Assembly (NCBI GenBank): GCA_037974665.1 | Contig: CM075777.1 | Span: 9,881,001 to 9,945,000, forward strand | DNA from: Ehretia macrophylla | Taxonomy: Eukaryota > Streptophyta > Magnoliopsida > Boraginales > Ehretiaceae | Length of the DNA: 64,000 nucleotides | Reading direction: 5' to 3' | Part shown: piece after piece, positions 33,471-44,685 of the stretch | Numbering within the stretch: position 1 is the stretch's first letter | Layout of the letters: every line of letters starts with the position of its first letter | The notes under the pieces: model-generated | Told to the model about the DNA's origin: nothing | What the model saw: only the letters and a program-made list of their open reading frames with translations | The model's database searches: none | Made by a program: the position numbers and the translations under genes

Positions 33471-34540
33471 CAGATCCTGTGTTTTTACAAAGTTGCATTA
33501 TAAATCTTGTGTTTTAAACAGTAGCGTTATAAACACTGTGTTATGAAAAACGTTACATATCACCCCTGCCGTCTATTTTTCTGTGAAATTTAATGTGAGT
33601 GTAATACACATGCTTCAGATGCAAGTATGATATTTATCAAGCTGTAAAACATATGGAAAAGGACAAAAATACCCATTTTCTAACATTAATTGCTAATTGC
33701 CCCTGTATTTTTTATAAGGTTGTAAATTGCCCCCTCCAAAAATTTTAAAAAGAAAAATGAAAACCCTAGAGAGGGAAACTCTTTCAATGTGATTTTTCTT
33801 CAATTTGAAGCTGATTTTGCATCAATTTAAAGGTGTAATCTACTTGTAGAAGAATGTGGTTCCAAGTGAAAGCACGATTATTGCTTAATCCCAGTATAAC
33901 TTTGGATCAATTCTGATTTTTCTTTTTTTGCCTATTTCTTGCTCTATTTCAAAGTAGAGAGCAATGTTTGTTTCCCTTATGCATAAACTTGTAGTTGATG
34001 TATATTTTGATGGTGGACATCAATATTCTGTTATAGATCTCTGAACTAGTCTTGAACTTCAAACATAAGCTTTATGTTTTTTTTATAGTGGACATCAATA
34101 TTCTTTTAAATAAGCTTTATATTTTTTTATTCTTTTAAATAAGCTTTATATTTTTTTATTCTTTTAATTAAATGATATTAATTAGTTTAAGGTTGTAAAT
34201 CTCCTCACGAGATAGACGAACACATGGTTCGAATATTACAACTGAAGAATGTTACAAAATTAAAAATGTTGTAAATACTTGCATCTAATATAAAAAAAGT
34301 GGCAAATACCCCCTTCTGATATTAAAAATGTTGCAAATACTCTACTGATTTATCTTTAAATGAGGACAATTTTGTCTTTTTACAAGGCTAACTGACAAAG
34401 TTAAACGGAATTTGAGTTTGAAGCGTGTGTGCAACGTTTTTCATAACATTAGGTTTATAACACTACTTTTTAAAACATAGGGTTTATGATATAACTTTCT
34501 GAAAATATAGGGATATGGTGCTTTTTGCTCAAAGGTATTT
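33471..34540. mobile_element. Second inverted-repeat element, abutting the first
   Basis: The left segment 33471-33570 (TTATAAACACTGTGTTATGAAAAACGTTAC region) is the inverse of 34430-34530 (GCAACGTTTTTCATAACATTAGG region), with arms of at least 100 bp and about 75-80 percent match. The centre is noncoding and has a gene-leader look (AAACCCTAGAGAGGG near 33763). The left tip ends where the foldback element begins, so that element probably inserted into or truncated this one. Confidence 0.6.
34101..34170. repeat. 29-bp tandem repeat, about 2.4 units
   Basis: Units starting TTCTTTTAAATAAGCTTTAT at 34101, 34130 and 34159 (the last partial). It lies inside the second inverted-repeat element. Confidence 0.85.
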
Positions 34541-34801
34541 CACATTCCCCAACGAAAAATTAGACAACACTTTCCATGTATCAGGGGTCTAAAGTCACAT
34601 TCTACTAATAAGTGAAAGAGTTTAGACCAAAAATATGAAGTGAAAATTGGAAGTAGAAAGAGGAAGAGAAAAAAAAAAATTACAAACGAGAAGGAAATAA
34701 TAAATATGTGTAAAGGATAATTTGGTCATTTGGTTCAGTGCTGGTGGACCTAATAATTAAGCGGAAGATTAAAGCTATACCCAAATTGCAATATCGGCCA
34801 T

Positions 34802-36691
34802 ATGAAGAAGATTGGTATTAAATGTGGCAGCATAAATATGTCCTCCAAATTTTTCTCTTCAACTAAACAAGGTACATGTATTCTTGCCTATAGTACTAGT
34901 AATCACTGCTCCTTTTCAATGAAAACAAGATATGGGTTTGAATCAATTTAGGATGAGGATGATGCTATTACTATCTTCCATCAAATGGTCCGCCTGAGAC
35001 CTAAGCCTTCCGTTGTAGAATACTCTAAACTACTGACTTCTGTTGTAAAGACGAAACATTATTCCACTGCTGTTTCTTTGTTCAAGAATATGCGCATTTT
35101 GGGTATTCCTATTAATGAATATACATTGACCATTGTAATAAACTCTTATTACCGTATGAAACGTGTTGATTTGGGTTTTGCAATCTTGGCCTGCTTTTTC
35201 AAGCTTGGCCATGTGCCTAATGTCATTACCTACAACACTCTAATTAAGGGGCTGTTTTTGAAAGATAAGGCTGTTGAGGCTGTGGGTTTATTCAAAAAGT
35301 TGATTAGAGAGAAAGCTTTTGAGCCTGATGAACTTAGTTTTGCAATTGTAATAGACGGATTGTGCAAATCAGGATATACGAGCAAGGCGGTTGAGCTGCT
35401 TAGGAGAAAAGTGATTGTAAACCCATTGTTGAGGCATATAACACTGTTATTGATAGTCTTTGCAAGGATAAACTGGTTGATGATGCTATCAACCTTTTAT
35501 CTGAAATGATTGACAAGGGTATTTCCCCAGATGTTGTCACCTACAATTCATTCATCCATGGCTTGTGCAATTTTGGCCGATGGAATGAGGTCAAACAGTT
35601 ATTGAATAAGATGTTCGATCACAAAATCTCTCCAGATTTACATACTTTTAATATCTTGGTGGATGCATTCAGTAAGGAAGGGTTAATAAAAGATGCAGAT
35701 AATGAGTTACAGATCATGACCAAGAGCGATGTGTGTCCTGACATAGTTACATATGGTGCATTGATGGATGGATATTGTTTGCAAGGCCGGCTAAATGAAG
35801 CGCAAAGAGTTTTTGAACATATGATGGCTAAAGGCTTGAAGCCTGAAATTACTCATTATAACATCTTACTGAATGGATTTTGTAAAAATAAGAGAATAGA
35901 TGATGCGATGTATTTATTTAAACAGATACCACGTCAAGGGTTAGTAGCCAGAACTGATACTTATAATATAATCTTACAGACATTGTTCTGTGGAGGTAGA
36001 TGTGTTACTGCCCAAAACGTTTTTAAGGATATGCAGTTGGCAGACATAGTTCCAGACATTTACACTTACTCTATTATGTTGGATGGACTTTGCAGAAATA
36101 GGCACATTGAAGAAGCTTTATCATTTTTTTATGATGCAGAGGGCAAGAGATTAGTTCACAGTATTTCTATCTACAACATCATAACTGATGGACTATGCAA
36201 GAATGGGAAACTTGATGCTGCTCGTAATATGTTCAATAATCTTGCTTCCAAAGGGGCATCCAAATGTTAAGACGTACACTATAATGATAAATGGGCTTTG
36301 TCAACAAGGGAACCTGGAGGATGCAAAGAAGCTTTTTGAAAAAATGGAATGAAATGAGTGCTTGCCAAATAACGTTACTTACAATATTATTGTCCAAGGA
36401 TTCCTAAGAAAACAGGGTATCTCTCATGATGCAATAATGTATCTTGAGCAAATGGTCAAAAGAGGTTTTTCACCTGATGTATCCATATTTTCAATCTTGA
36501 TAGATCTACTCCCAGAAAGGGGCCAGGATACTTTGTTTCAGAATATGATTCAAAACTTGGTTGTAAATGATAAAAGAAATCTCCAAGTTTCATGTGCTGC
36601 TTTAGCTTCCTCACTTCAACACGAGATGTTGATAGTTGCGAAGTCAGCTTCATCACTTCAACACGAGACGTTGACAGTTGTAAATACGTGA
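34802..36691 (+). pseudogene. Rf-like PPR pseudogene, PPR3
   Basis: ATG 34802 opens MKKIGIKCGS and leads in frame to a TAG at 34949-34951, where the intact paralogues have Lys (FESIKDVDD). The same frame then gives PPR motifs from VVEYSKLLTSVV to ITYNTLIKGL. Near 35406 a 7-bp deletion shifts the frame. 35506-36250 reads on through DGLCKNGKLDAA; near 36254 (AAAGGGGCATCC) a 2-bp loss shifts it again. At 36353-36355 TGA replaces Arg/Lys of KMERN. The N-terminus is shorter than in PPR1/PPR2. At least four lesions make it nonfunctional. It is closer to the fragment at 60676 than to PPR1 or PPR2, and both share a type II flank. Confidence 0.9.
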
Positions 36692-37756
36692 TCTCTAGGT
36701 TTTTGTAGCTTTGTTGTATTTCTCCGCTGCTTATATTACTATAATTTCTAATTTGATTATATCTAGAAAGTAATTCTTATCATGTATAAGTTCTTTGGCA
36801 CATTTTTCTTGTTGAACCTGAGGAAATGTCTCTGTTTGTCTTTTCAAGATGCGACATTCATAAGTAGTCATGGTATTTTGTATAAAAAATGTCTAGAGAG
36901 AGATGCTAATTTGTCATGAAAACAAGTTTACTAATAAGAATGAGAACAGTTGATCCATTTCGCCGTTCATGCTATAAGTCACTTGTTGTGTGCACCACAA
37001 CTTTTACAATAATCAGAAGGTGGGAAAGATTCGATTTAAAGGACTGCAGAATAAATAAGAAAATATAAAGGATGGATCTGGAATTGTATGTGATACTATA
37101 TTAAGCATCGTCGAGAATAATAAATACTCTATTTTGATAATGATGGCTTTTGATATCTTTTCTCGGGATAATGTATGAAGTTTCTTTGTATGGATGTTGT
37201 TCTTGAAAAACAACTCTATATATCTGTTGTGACTCTATGTATCTGTTGTGACTCTATGTATCTGTTGTGACTACTGGACATCCATATCAGCTGCCACGAA
37301 GGACTAACTCCATTGGAGCAGCAGCTAGGCAGCAATCATACTCTTTGATATAGTGGTAGTGGCAATCTCCGTCTCCTGCATCACCTCTTGTGGTGAAATT
37401 CCTCATGCTTGAAATGGGTAGAAGGATATCCTTAACTGAGAACAAGATATGAGGTTGTCCTCTGCTTGAACTATGGAGCTAAATAGATCTTGGTTCACGT
37501 GCATTATCCTCTAGGGAAAATCTCTAGATACAGAAGATACGATATTAAATGAGATGTGGGAAGGCCATGTATTGAATCACTCTTCAAATTTAACAAATAT
37601 TCGAGATTCACCCCTATTCGCGTGAGTATATATGTAAATAACTTCTTGTGATTCACACATGAAAGAACTTCTGGTGCTCCTCCCATTGGTATTTGTGGCA
37701 TATTGCTTTTCATTCCACCATTGCATAATTGTGATATTTGCTTTATTTTTTGTAGC

Positions 37757-37876
37757 AGGAGACAACTGTGCTTCCAATCAAACATGTGACAAAGGTAGAG
37801 ATTGTTATGGAGAATCTGTATATTTCTACTTTGAAGATGTCAGGAAGAAATCTGGCAAGCGATTTTATTTTGTTTA
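37757..37876 (+). pseudogene. Unidentified host-gene exon remnant
   Basis: After TTTTTTGTAGCAG the plus strand can be read as ETTVLPIKHVTKVEIVMENL, then YISTLKMSGRN. It is repeated nearly unchanged at 62400-62519 and degraded at 12590 and 46025 (CGGACAACTGTGCTTCCCACT). Conservation across four flanks suggests an old exon of the gene that also supplied the MUSE13-like exons, but I do not recognise the peptide. Confidence 0.3.
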
Positions 37877-39379
37877 GATTTTTCTGCCTTGAAAATGGAC
37901 CTTGGCCTAACTGATACTTTTTCCCTTTCATTTTTTGGCGAAAAAATTGCCTACCTGACTTGGATTATGTTGTCTCGGATGATTATTTGCTTCTGCTACT
38001 AATTATTTAGTAAAATTTTCTTAATTTGTGGCGTCGTTAATGCTTTTTTCTCCACTTGTATTTGATAGGGTGGCACTTATCTTAAATGCCTTAACTGAAC
38101 TGTAAAAGAGGAAAGTAGCTCGGCAGTATCCCTGCCTCGTTAGTGTGGAATCAATTAAGCCTGCACACGGTTCAGTGCATTGATTTCATTTTTGCCTCTT
38201 TTTCTTTTCCTTGTTAATTTTCTCCACAAGCTAATGATTTCGGAATTTGGTTCTAGAAAATTCCAGATGATTTCGTTTTTATATGGCATTGCAGTAGTTG
38301 ATTCTAACGTCTTAACTACATTGCTCCAATTTATATATGGTGATTCAAGAGGATGATTTTTATGTTTGCAACTGTTCATTGATTATTACACTGACTCTTG
38401 TATTATCATATGAAAATCAATCCTTCCTGCATGTATCATCAAAATGCAGCCTCGCGAGCTACATAACAACTAGATTCATTATTTGTCTTGGAAGATTGCA
38501 GCAGAGCAGCTAGCCATCAATTAAACTCTTTGCTATGGTTGTGGTGAAAATCCTGTCTTTTGCATAAATCTTGTTGTGAAATTGGGAGAATGATATCATC
38601 AACTGTGAGCAACATACATGGTTGTGCTTTGTTTGAACTGGACCTGGATAAATCTCGGTTCATGCGCAATATCCTCTAGGGGGAATCCTTAGATGCAGAA
38701 GATAAAGTGTCAAATGAGATCTAGGCGGTCATGTGTTGATTCACTCTTCATGTTCAAGAGAGATTCAAGATTCAGCCTTACTCACATTTCATGGCACATG
38801 AAAGAACTTCTTGTGCTCCTTCCATTTTTATAAGTGGCAGATTGTTTTTCATTCCACAATTGCATTTTGATGTTGAATTGATTTTGTGTTGCAGGTGACA
38901 AATGAGCTTACTACTAACATGGTACGAATGTAGGGATTGTTTTGGAGAATCTGTATATTTCTCATTTTCTTTCAATAGTTTCAAGCTGTTGATCACTTCT
39001 TGTGTCCAAAGACTAGAAATGCATGACAAAAGAAGTTTCTAGCTTATGACAAGCAGAGGATCGGATTTGTGCAAGGTATCATAGTAGCCACTTTGTTGTA
39101 AAGTGGTTTGCTATAATAAGGTGTTTGCGACTTGTATGCTCCTGTGATGTCTACGTTAACGTGTAATTAAGAAGTCTGCTTTATTACATGTTGGTATAGA
39201 GACATTAGAGAAGAATATCAGTTGCCAACACCTTATATAGCAAACATCCATAACTGTTTTATCTTGCTTGTAGTACAATGCCTGAATGTTGCAAGTTATG
39301 AAATTTATCACAGAGTGCAGAAAGATTTCATTACTTTGTTGGTTTTGACCCATGGGGAATTCACTTGTGCATGTAATTG

Positions 39380-39642
39380 TGGGATATATCTATGAATCAT
39401 TCTGCCTTCTCTTTATTTCTGTTTCCTCGTGTTCTGAAGGAACACAAATAGATTTTAATTGGCTATTGACTATGCCTTTTGATGACACCTTTCTTGTTTG
39501 GCTACCATATATTTCAAATATATTCCCCATTTTTATAACAGCTTTGAAAGAAGTCAATAATGCTGCTAAAAGTGATTGGAGAGCCATGTTCGGGCTAAGC
39601 TTTACAGGGCAGTGGGATACAATAGATCGATGGTTTATTTGA
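39380..39642 (+). pseudogene. Unidentified exon-like open stretch
   Basis: A 96-codon frame (39352-39642) ends EVNNAAKSDWRAMFGLSF followed by TGQWDTIDRWFI. The paralogous copy at 63600-63780 keeps the first two thirds (IDFNWLLTMPFDD) and then diverges with a deletion. It is probably a decayed exon of a host gene carried in the type II flank. I cannot name it with confidence. Confidence 0.3.
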
Positions 39643-39700
39643 AATTCATATTATGCCTTTGCTATCTTGCTGATGTTCGTGATGTATAAAGAATTTTATT

Positions 39701-40430
39701 CAATAGTAGGAAACACTCTTTCAATAGTTTAAAGTGGGCCATATCTCATGTGAGAAGATTAATATCAATTTGGATTGATTGAATAGCGATTTTCAGAACT
39801 AGCTACATAACTTCTGACTGGAGCAATTTGGTTGATTTAGCACTGATTTTAGAATAAATCCAACCATGAACTTAACTTCAACGTCTAACATTTTGTTTGA
39901 GGGCCCAATTGTGATATTTACTTCCATGTTTCACCATCTTGTTATAGCAAATCAAAATCTGTGAAAGATAGGTCACTCTCTGTTTCTACATCAAATTTAT
40001 TATGAGCGTAGTTTAAGTAAATGTCATGAGAGTAAGTAATAATTTGAGTTAATCATTTTTTAACGTAGATGAGATATGTTCAATACAATTCTTCTCCACT
40101 ATGCAATATCATATCGCTTATAGGTTTCAAGTTTTATGATTGAGGTATAAAAGAGCGAAGTGGGTGCTCGCCAAAAATTTCAAAACTAAGTGCTGTAGAA
40201 TGCCAAATCTTTTTGTGCCTTGATGAGTACAAGTCCATGAAATAATATGAGTATTGTTTGTAAGTTAATTTTATTGAATTAAGTAATATGATTAATCTTA
40301 ATCATTTTAAGCCTAGTTGATATATCAAGGTTAAAAAAATATATCTCACTTATAGGACAAGAATGCTATACTTGAGGCTGTGACAATCTCACAAAATCTA
40401 AATTCACATATTTTATCTAACAAAAAAAAC
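39701..40430. other. Noncoding spacer
   Basis: AT-rich DNA with no credible frame. From about 40190 (GTGCTGTAGAATGCCAAATC) to 40420 it resembles 50515-50700, the middle of the orphan 5' flank, so it belongs to the PPR upstream unit. Confidence 0.4.
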
Positions 40431-40623
40431 TGATGACAATGTTCATGGATAGTTCTTGGGACATCGAAAATGTACTTAATCTTGAGTAAAAGAAACACTA
40501 CCTAAATAATCTTTCATCATAAAATAATTATTAAGAGCACAGATTCTTAAGATTAATTAACAGGGACTCTTGAAAAGAACCAACCATGACAACAAAGGAA
40601 TTAGATAATTATATGACAACAAA

Positions 40624-40655
<32 letters not shown>

Positions 40656-42007
40656 ATAGTAATTTTTTTTCCTGTCTCTAATGGCATTTGCAATATAGGA
40701 AATTTCTTTTAGGATAGATGCACTAATTCTTGATGCAACTATATTTGCTTGGTTTAGCACAAATATTGCAATGATTCAATTATGAACTCAAGTTCAACGA
40801 TTATAATATCTAGTTCCTCAGTGCTTAAAGATATTTATTATCTAAATAATAACTAGTCAAATGCTCTATTGGAAAGTAGACCTCTCCAGATGCTAAAGGA
40901 ACATAGTTAAAGATAAGTTACTTCTAATAGGAAATACAAAAAGATTTCTTCTATTAGGCCTGCGGCCTTCATCCCCATGTGTATGAGCCCCATGTGTTGT
41001 AAGAGGAGTCGAAAGTCAGATGTCATATTATAACACTTCCTGAAAGACAATTTGATCTTTGAAAAATTGTTAAACTATTGACACTTGACATAATTTATAG
41101 CTATAAAAACCTCTTCATTTGTTAACGGAAGTGAAAGACTTGATGAAAGCGGGGAATAGACTCTGAAATGTTAAAATAACTAAACATAACATTCTTCGTA
41201 AATTCAATGAGAAAATACAAAAAAAAAAAGATTTAGATGCCTGGTAGAGACCAAAAAGATTAATTTTTTATGGCATTTAATAAGAGATGAAACTTACACA
41301 ATTAAGAGCGGGTATAAAAGTGCGAAACAGAAAAAGAAAAATTAAAAAAAAAATCTATTTAGTCTCGCAACTAGGCTTTTGGGAACTCATCTTATTCAAG
41401 TCGAGCAAATAAATACACTACGGAGTCCCCATGTTTTTATTTGAAAAAGAATGAATGTTTTTCTTTTTGAATGGGGAAGACAAATCCTAGATGCTGCCAA
41501 AATAGCAAGAAACAAATCATCCAAAGCAAATTTTCCAACATTAAAGGGAATGAGCTCGAGGAACTAAATGGACTCCACCAACATAAATTATATAAAACGG
41601 TTATAGAAACTGATGCAAGTAAAGTTCACGAGGTTTATAGTTGCTCTTTCAGAAAATTAAAAAAGGATAAATCTAGTATTGTTGTATATTGGAGGTTAAA
41701 TTTACGTAATTTAAGATTTATATATTGATAATTTTTTTAGTGGGACTAAATTAATTTTCAGGTTAAACTAGTTAATAGAATGAATTAAATTGTTGTTGAT
41801 AAAGATTGTGTCTTGCGATTAAATTAATTTGTTAACACATAAATAAATAGTAGTAAATTAGTGGGACACAAAAACAACTTGTACTAATAACCATCCAAAT
41901 AACTCTTTAAAAAAAAAAAAGAAAAAAAGAGTGGACCTAAGTGGGTAAAACGCCTTCATCCTGAAAAATAACTCAATCCACTTGCTTTCCCCAAAATTGG
42001 ATGCAAG
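40430..42007 (+). promoter_or_regulatory. 5' flank unit of PPR gene 2
   Basis: Uninterrupted version of the PPR upstream unit: GATTAATTAACAGGGAC, a TAA microsatellite at 40620-40655, TGGCATTTGCAATATAGG, GAGCGGGTATAAAAGTGC at about 41308 (a TATAAAA site, in a unit shared with 51785), and TGGACTCCACCAACATAA. It serves as the empty-site reference for the two insertions in the PPR1 flank. The TATAAAA lies too far (about 690 bp) upstream of the ATG to be sure it is the promoter. Confidence 0.5.
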
Positions 42008-43828
42008 ATGAAGAGAAACACAGTGGGCGCTATTGCTTTCGGTGGCTTAAGATTTTCTCCTTCAGCTCAACGAGGTACATCTACCAGTCTTTTCTTTATG
42101 CACCCACTGATCTTCTCATCACTTCTTCAAAGTCATCGTTCATTTTCCCTAAAATCAAGATTTGGGTTTGAATCCATTAAGGATGTTGATGATGCTATTG
42201 CTCTATTTCGTCAAATGGTCCGCATGAGACCTAAGCCTTCTGTTGTAGAATACAATAAACTCCTTACTGTTATGGTTAAGATGAAACATTATTCGGGTGT
42301 TGTTTCTTTGTTCAAGAATATGCGCATTGTGGGTATTCCTTTTGATGAATGTACAATGAATATTATAATAAACTCTTATTGCCGTATGAAACGTGTCGAT
42401 TTGGGTTTTGCAATCTTGGCCTGCTTTTTAAAGCTTGGCCATGTGCCTAATGTGACTACCTACAACACTCTAATTAAGGGGCTGTTTTTGAAAGATAAGG
42501 TTGTTGAGGCTGTGGAATTATTCAAAAAGTTGATCAGAGAGAAAGCTTTTGAGCCTAATGAAGTTAGTTTTTCAACTGTAATAGATGGATTGTGCAAATC
42601 AGGATATACAAGCAAGGCAGTTGAGCTGCTTAGGGTATTGGAGAAAGGAGATTGTAAACCCATCCTCTCTGCATATAGCAGTGTTATTGATAGTCTTTGC
42701 AAGGATAGAATGGTCGATGATGCTATCAACCTCTTATCCGAAATGATTGACAAGGGCATTCCCCCAAATGTTGTCACCTACACTTCGTTAATTAATGGAT
42801 TATGCAATTTTGGCCGGTGGAATGAGGTCAAACAATTATTGAATGAGATGGCCGATTACAAAATCTATCCAGATTTACATACTTTTACTATTTTGGTGGA
42901 TGCGTTTTGTAAGGAAGGGTTAGTAGAAGATGCAGAGAATGTATTACAAATGATGATCCAAAGTGGTGTGCGTCCGAATGTAGTTACGTATGGTGCACTG
43001 ATGGATGGATATTGTTTGCGAGGCCATCTATATGAAGCACAGAGAGTTCTAGGACGTATGATGGATGAAGGCTTGAAGCCTGAAATTATGCATTATAACA
43101 TTTTACTGAATGGACTCTGCAAAAGTAAGAAAATAGATGATGTGATGTATCTATTTAAACAAATACCTTGTCAAGGGTTGGTAGCCAGAATTGATACGTA
43201 TAATATCATCATACAGGCATTGTTTCGTGGAGGTAGATGTGCTATTGCGCAAAAATTATTCAAGGATATGCAATTGGCAGGCATGGTTCCAGACTTTTAC
43301 ACTTACTCTATTATGTTGGATGGACTTTGCAAAAATAGGCACATTGAGGAAGCTTTGTCATTTTTTAATGATGTGGAGAGCAAGGGATTAGTCCCTTATA
43401 TTTCTATCTACAACATCATAATCGAGGGACTATGCAAGAGAGGGAAACTCGATGTTGCTCGTGATATGTTTGATAATCTTGCTTCCAAAGGGTTGCATCC
43501 AAATGTTAAGACGTATACCATAATGATAAATGGGCTTTGCCAAGAAGGATTGCTAGATGATGCAAAGAAGCTTTTTGAGAAAATGGACAAAAATAGTTGC
43601 TTGCCAAATGCAGTAACTTACAATGTTATTGTCCAAGGATTCTTAAAGCAACGCATCTTTCTAGATGCAATGATGTATCTTGAACAAATGATCAAAAGAG
43701 GTTTCTCACCTAACTTATCCACACTTTCCATCTTGATAGATCTACTCCCGACAGATGGTCAGGATCCTATATTTCAAAATATGATTCAGAAATTGGGTCT
43801 TAATGATAATAGAAGTAGTTTCAAGTGA
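42008..43828 (+). CDS. P-class (restorer-of-fertility-like) pentatricopeptide repeat protein, PPR2
   Basis: Intact, intronless, 606 codons. Start MKRNTVGAIAFGG, an Arg/Ser/Phe-rich presequence consistent with mitochondrial import (about residues 1-45), then 14 PPR motifs from VVEYNKLLTVMV to AVTYNVIVQGFL and a short tail; no editing domains. It is 80-odd percent identical to PPR1 along the motifs. The residues at motif positions 5 and 35, which set RNA base preference, differ at 16 of 28 sites. It ends about 44 codons earlier than PPR1, mainly because PPR1 has 22 extra N-terminal codons and a longer tail. Likely role: sequence-specific binding of an organellar RNA; the target is unknown. Confidence 0.93.
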   Translation: MKRNTVGAIAFGGLRFSPSAQRGTSTSLFFMHPLIFSSLLQSHRSFSLKSRFGFESIKDVDDAIALFRQMVRMRPKPSVVEYNKLLTVMVKMKHYSGVVSLFKNMRIVGIPFDECTMNIIINSYCRMKRVDLGFAILACFLKLGHVPNVTTYNTLIKGLFLKDKVVEAVELFKKLIREKAFEPNEVSFSTVIDGLCKSGYTSKAVELLRVLEKGDCKPILSAYSSVIDSLCKDRMVDDAINLLSEMIDKGIPPNVVTYTSLINGLCNFGRWNEVKQLLNEMADYKIYPDLHTFTILVDAFCKEGLVEDAENVLQMMIQSGVRPNVVTYGALMDGYCLRGHLYEAQRVLGRMMDEGLKPEIMHYNILLNGLCKSKKIDDVMYLFKQIPCQGLVARIDTYNIIIQALFRGGRCAIAQKLFKDMQLAGMVPDFYTYSIMLDGLCKNRHIEEALSFFNDVESKGLVPYISIYNIIIEGLCKRGKLDVARDMFDNLASKGLHPNVKTYTIMINGLCQEGLLDDAKKLFEKMDKNSCLPNAVTYNVIVQGFLKQRIFLDAMMYLEQMIKRGFSPNLSTLSILIDLLPTDGQDPIFQNMIQKLGLNDNRSSFK

Positions 43829-44310
43829 TGATTTATTTCCTAACTTCGGCATGAGATGTTGACAATTGGAGTGAAGTGATCTCCAAGTTTTCTGCAGCTT
43901 CGAGTGGAAGCATGACTTAAGGTATCGTAATTTCGGAAATCGATGTTTCTCATGTTATTAGAATGTATATATGGTTATATCTCAAATTAAATTCCAAACT
44001 TGTAGCAGTTTCTTGGCACATTTTTTTTCCCTGTTGGACCTACAAAATTGTTTCTCTCTACCCTTTCTTGATATGGCATTCATGGTAGTCTTGGTTTGTG
44101 ATTTAATGCGTGTTTAGAGATATTTTAATTAGTCCTATGAACAATATTTCTGATAAAACAATGAGAATATTCAATCCATTTCATCTTTCTTGTTGTAAGG
44201 CTCTTGTTATCCCTTGATGTAGTCATGAAGAAGTTTCAATAGGAAGATTATGAGGGACTAGGGAGTATCTTCCGTGTTTGAGCTATTTGTGATTTTTTAT
44301 CAAATTGCTT

Positions 44311-44685
44311 ACACCATAATGATAAATGGGCTTTGCCAAAAAGGTTTGCGATGATGCAAAGAAGCTTTTTGAGAAAATGGAAAAAAATAGTTGCTTGCTA
44401 AATGTAGTTATTTACAATGTTATTGTCCAAGGATTCTTAAAGCAACGCATCTCTCGAGATGCAATGATGTATCTTGAACAAATGGTCAAAAGAGGTTTCT
44501 CATGTAATGTATCCACATTTTCCATCTTGATAGATCTACTCCCAACAAAAGGTCAAGATCCTATATTTTAGAATATGCTTCAGAAATTGGCTCCTAATGA
44601 TAGTAAAAGTCTCCAAGTTTCAGGAGCTGATTTATCTTTCTTACTTCAAAACGGTATGTTAACAGCGCAAATATGTAATCCCTAG
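44311..44685 (+). pseudogene. 3' fragment of a PPR gene (tandem partial copy)
   Basis: Begins abruptly at ACACCATAATGATAAATGGG (TIMINGLCQ of motif 13), about 480 bp after the PPR2 stop. A 2-bp deletion follows in AAAGGTTTGCGATGATGC. It then reads DDAKKLFEKMEKNSCL and ILIDLLPTKGQDPIF, where TAG replaces Gln (CAG in PPR1), and keeps the PPR1-type ending (NMLQKLAPND .. MLTAQICNP). Its 3' flank is type I like that of PPR1, so it is the tail of a deleted PPR1-type gene joined downstream of PPR2. Confidence 0.88.

Larger units (their letters stand above)
36692..39700. repeat. PPR 3'-flank block, type II (copy 1)
   Basis: Paralogous to 61480-63990 and, more distantly, to the type I flanks (CAATATCCTCTAGGGAAA, AGCTTATGACAAGC). 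Two parts of it, about 37440-37700 and 38610-38800, are diverged copies of each other about 1.17 kb apart. Exon-like stretches are listed separately. No complete gene. Confidence 0.6.

Noticed and set aside
37200-37270. Short tandem CTATGTATCTGTTGTGA repeats
   Set aside because: Only about three 18-bp units, shorter in the paralogue near 62010; simple slippage without visible function.
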